Origin: Erpobdella octoculata
Taxonomy: Eukaryota; Annelida; Clitellata; Hirudinida; Erpobdellidae
DNA length: 64,000 nucleotides
Assembly: GCA_963978895.1 (NCBI GenBank)
Contig: OZ022246.1
Location: 18,130,549 to 18,194,548, forward strand
Direction of reading: 5' to 3'
Shown: piece after piece, positions 61,601-64,000 of the stretch
Position numbering within the stretch: position 1 is the stretch's first letter
How the letters are laid out: each line of letters starts with the position of its first letter
Made by a program: the position numbers and the translations under genes
Notes under the pieces: model-generated
Databases searched by the model: none
Seen by the model: only the letters and a program-made list of their open reading frames with translations
What the model was told of the DNA's origin: nothing

Positions 61601-61854
61601 GGTCATGCTTGCTCTCCCATTCCCGGTCACGGTTGCTCTCCCGTTCACGCTCATTTTTTCTTTTCCATTCTTTCATAACTTCTGTTAGCCTATAAAACGT
61701 AAAATAGATTTGCTAAGACTATATATATATATATATATATATGAATGTTTGTGGGTTAGTTTGTCTATTATAGAAACGGGAAAGCGACCCGGAACGGACA
61801 GCGAGCGGGAACGGAAAAGCAAGCGTGAGCGGGAATGGGAGAGCAAACGTGAGC

Positions 61855-61965
61855 GGGAAAGCGACCGGGAGTGGTAAAGCGACCGGGAGCGGGAAAGCGA
61901 CCGGGAGCGGGAAAGCGACCGGGAGCGGGAAAACGACCGAAAACGGGAAAGCGAACGGGAGTGGG
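61855..61965. repeat. 18-bp minisatellite, purine strand
   Basis: GGGAAAGCGACCGGGAGC repeated about five to six times, the inverse orientation of the block at 61330-61600. Confidence 0.93.
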
Positions 61966-62056
61966 AAAGCAGGTGGGAAAGGAAACGGGAGAGAAAGAGA
62001 CAAACATTAGAAAAACCTCTAAAAAACCCAGGCAACGCCGGGTATCTCCGCTAGTA

Positions 62057-62330
62057 CATACATAAACACACACACAGACACACATACATGCACATACACA
62101 TACATACATACACACATACATACGCACATACATATATATATATAGTTCCCGCTCGCTCACCCGCTCCGCTCCGCTCATTTTGTGACGGATTTCAAATTTT
62201 TTTTTTTTTATTTGACTCCCCTTGACTCTCAAGGTTGTGTGAAAATTTCATTACGATCGGATGAATGGTGTAGCAATGCATAAAGGACATTAACATACAT
62301 ATATACATATATACAAACATTCATGTTAAT
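62057..62330. repeat. microsatellites and retroelement-like tail
   Basis: CA, ACAT and TA runs, then CCGCTCCGCTCATTTTGTGAC, then AATTTCATTACGATCGGATG...GCAATGCATAAAGGAC and ACAT/TA repeats. This is the usual plan of an invertebrate retroelement tail, linked here to the minisatellite family. Confidence 0.55.
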
Positions 62331-62671
62331 TGACAGTGCTCATGCCTCACTTCTGAAAGTGGGAGTATGCAGAGCACATACTAAAAAAACTTAAGTCGAG
62401 TTCTTAGACAACAACATGCCCCAAAATGCATCATTTCTTTTTGGCTAGTTGAGAAAATTTGTATGAGGAGAAGCACACCAAGAAACCTTCCCAAACCCTT
62501 CCAATTTGGCTCAATTATTCATGACTAGCAAGTTTGGCGCGTTGCGCCTCACATCTTGGTGATACGCGCTTTGAACAAAACGCTTCGCCGTACCAAAAAA
62601 TAATTTTTCCCAAAACTGGGGGGGAAGTTGCTTCATGAGGCTTGGGGGGGATAGACGCCCCTGGCCGACAC

Positions 62672-63371
62672 CAAACAACGGTTAAAAGTTAGGAGGATAG
62701 GAACGATGTAGCTAAATACTACTAAATAGATGCTATCTTTAGGAAGAATTGATCACCAAAACTCCCCCCACCCAGCAGTTGGGCCAGTTGGGCTCACGAA
62801 GCTCCAGAAATTAATAATTGGGCGATTGTCAAAAACAAACAAATGCTTATCTTTAGGGATGTGCTGATAAATTTAAAATAATAAAAAAACGTACAATATT
62901 AAAATTAATAAAAATATATGAAGTTGTAAGACAATAAATAATTGTGAAAATAATAAAAAATATATATTCATAAAAAAGTAAAAATATAATGTATAGCATT
63001 ATTTATTTGAAACAGCATTTAGTAGACATAATTGAAACTTGCTAATTCATTTTTTACTTGTTCTGTTTATTGTATTGTGAAATAATCTATTAGGGATTTA
63101 AATATATATTTTTGAAAATACTGAAAATGTAATTTATAGTATTTTGTAGAAATTAATATTTTTAAATATATTATAAAAATTAGGACATACAGAAAACACA
63201 GTCCATTATTTTGTTTGAGTTAAGAACCCTGCTCTAATCATCTTTAACAGAAATGTGACACCCTAAATTATTCAGTTACTACAAACAATTCTGTTTCGTT
63301 TTGAATTAAAAGACAAAGAACCTGCAAAGAAAGGCAAAAACTTTAAAAAGAACCAAAGTATAATTTAACTT
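62672..63371. other. AT-rich, no gene seen
   Basis: Long A/T runs without supported frames or repeat ends. Confidence 0.6.
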
Positions 63372-63551
63372 AAAGACATTTGAAAACATAAAGACATTTG
63401 AAACCATAAAGACATTTGAAAACATAAAGGCATTTGAAAACATAAAGACATTTGAAAACATAAAGACATTTGAAAACATAAAGGCATTTGAAAACATAAA
63501 GGCATTTGAAAACATAAAGACATTTGAAACCATAAAGACATTTGAAAACAT
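63372..63551. repeat. 18-bp minisatellite, exactly 10 copies
   Basis: AAAGACATTTGAAAACAT with A/G and A/C variants at two fixed positions. The minus-strand frame over it (Met-Phe-Ser-Asn-Val/Ala-Phe) exists only because the unit is six codons long. Confidence 0.95.
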
Positions 63552-63784
63552 AAAGGACCTATTAAAACAGGTCAGGACCATATATATAGAATAGATATAT
63601 CGGCCCGCCTGTTGTTTAGGAAGGCTTTTAGCGAGGCAGCCTAGTAGACCGGAGAACTGATAGTTACAACCGTATAGTAACTTAATCAAGTATTTTTTTA
63701 ATAGAAAAAAAAAAGAATTTTTTATGTACAAAATAAATTTTTAACTTTATAAAAATTAACAAATTTTTTTTTATAAAAATTTCA

Positions 63785-64000
63785 GTTGACATTAAATTTT
63801 ATTTGCGTAGTCTCTAGTTCGATGGTCTATTTATGTCTATTTGACGTCGCCTGTGTTATAAATTAGAATTGTATATTTTTTATGTCGGATATTATTAAAA
63901 TAAAGCTCATATCAACTACTTTTAGCTATAAGAAATCGACGTTTCTGTTTCTTACAAACCGTAGTTTAGTCTCCGCTGTCGTACCAAAAATAGATTAATA
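63785..64000. other. possible LTR-like segment at the window end
   Basis: TGACATTAAATTTT begins and TTTCTTACA ends about 170 bp that include AATAAAGCTCATATCAACTA, reminiscent of the copia LTR here (AATAAAGTCGAATCAACTA). A partner LTR would lie beyond the window. Confidence 0.25.

Larger units (their letters stand above)
61096..62056. mobile_element. fold-back element with inverted ACTAGCGG...ACCCGGCGTTGCC ends
   Basis: The first about 85 bp (CTAGCGGGGTTACCCGGCG..., TTTTTTAGAGGTTTTTCTAA) recur in inverse at the right end with a few changes. Inside, 18-bp minisatellites run in opposite orientation on the two sides of a (TA)n centre at about 61722-61742, so the whole is palindromic in layout. 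It has no coding content. The long frames on both strands are artefacts of a unit length divisible by three. Confidence 0.8.
59996..62663 (+). mobile_element. hAT transposon 4, carrying a fold-back repeat
   Basis: CAGTGGCGTCTACT at the left and the inverse of CAGGGGCGTCTATC at the right. GCCGACAC is duplicated exactly at 59988-59995 and 62664-62671. AAAACTG(A)GGGGG blocks lie near both ends. It contains a hAT transposase remnant and the repeat block at 61096-62330. Confidence 0.93.

Noticed and set aside
61003..61695. Several overlapping open frames of 120-185 codons on both strands (Arg/Glu/Ser/Pro-rich)
   Set aside because: All are readings of the 18-bp minisatellite; unit length divisible by three keeps every frame open.
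63306..63731. 141-codon minus-strand frame with Met-Phe-Ser-Asn repeats
   Set aside because: Most of it is the 18-bp minisatellite; no domain or splice context.
63785..63960. Second copia element
   Set aside because: Only a vague LTR-like resemblance; no primer site or coding sequence before the window ends.

Overview
This window is from an AT-rich animal genome. The one clear host gene is a spliced orthologue of HGS/Hrs, the ESCRT-0 sorting protein, on the minus strand across about 14.3 kb. Almost everything else is transposable elements, their wreckage and simple repeats. There are no operons, Shine-Dalgarno sites or CRISPR arrays. The density of RLE LINEs, L2/CR1, hAT, piggyBac, pogo, Merlin-like and copia elements fits a marine invertebrate, but I cannot fix the phylum from sequence alone.

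Layout. 1-13.8 kb: a 358-bp satellite with tRNA-like boxes, a duplicated (TA)n-spacer-(ATGT)n module, then three R2-superfamily LINEs with a restriction-like endonuclease (closest by eye to the HERO clade). All three are on the minus strand and all are embedded in (ATGT)n. 13.8-18.8 kb: dispersed repeats, a small two-exon hypothetical gene and a decayed CR1/L2-like LINE. 18.8-28.8 kb: a truncated hAT, then a second hAT (8-bp target duplication) split by an intact-looking copia element (identical 187-bp LTRs, 5-bp target duplication). 29.8-44.2 kb: HGS, 15 recognised coding exons with continuous frame; its introns hold SINEs, a TTAA-flanked piggyBac relic, an L2 fragment, an RTE-like RT fragment and a hAT MITE. 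44.2-50.8 kb: a Merlin-like fragment, minisatellites and a hAT containing a 9-bp-TSD element that itself contains a 25-bp minisatellite. 50.8-54 kb: an L2 LINE interrupted by a tRNA-derived SINE, then a pogo relic. 54-58.8 kb: a site carrying five copies of an 11-bp sequence that bracket four short insertions, and several SINEs. 59.9-62.7 kb: another hAT (8-bp duplication) containing a fold-back repeat with 18-bp minisatellites. The right end is AT-rich, with an 18-bp minisatellite.

The most interesting signal is the LINE cluster. Two distinct RLE LINE families lie in one orientation in one ACAT/ATGT tract, and every visible boundary is next to that repeat. This suggests sequence-specific insertion into a microsatellite. 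Second is the retroposition hotspot at 54.85-55.40 kb. HGS would act at endosomes (VHS, FYVE, UIM, coiled coil, clathrin box all visible); the other coding regions are self-serving elements or relics.
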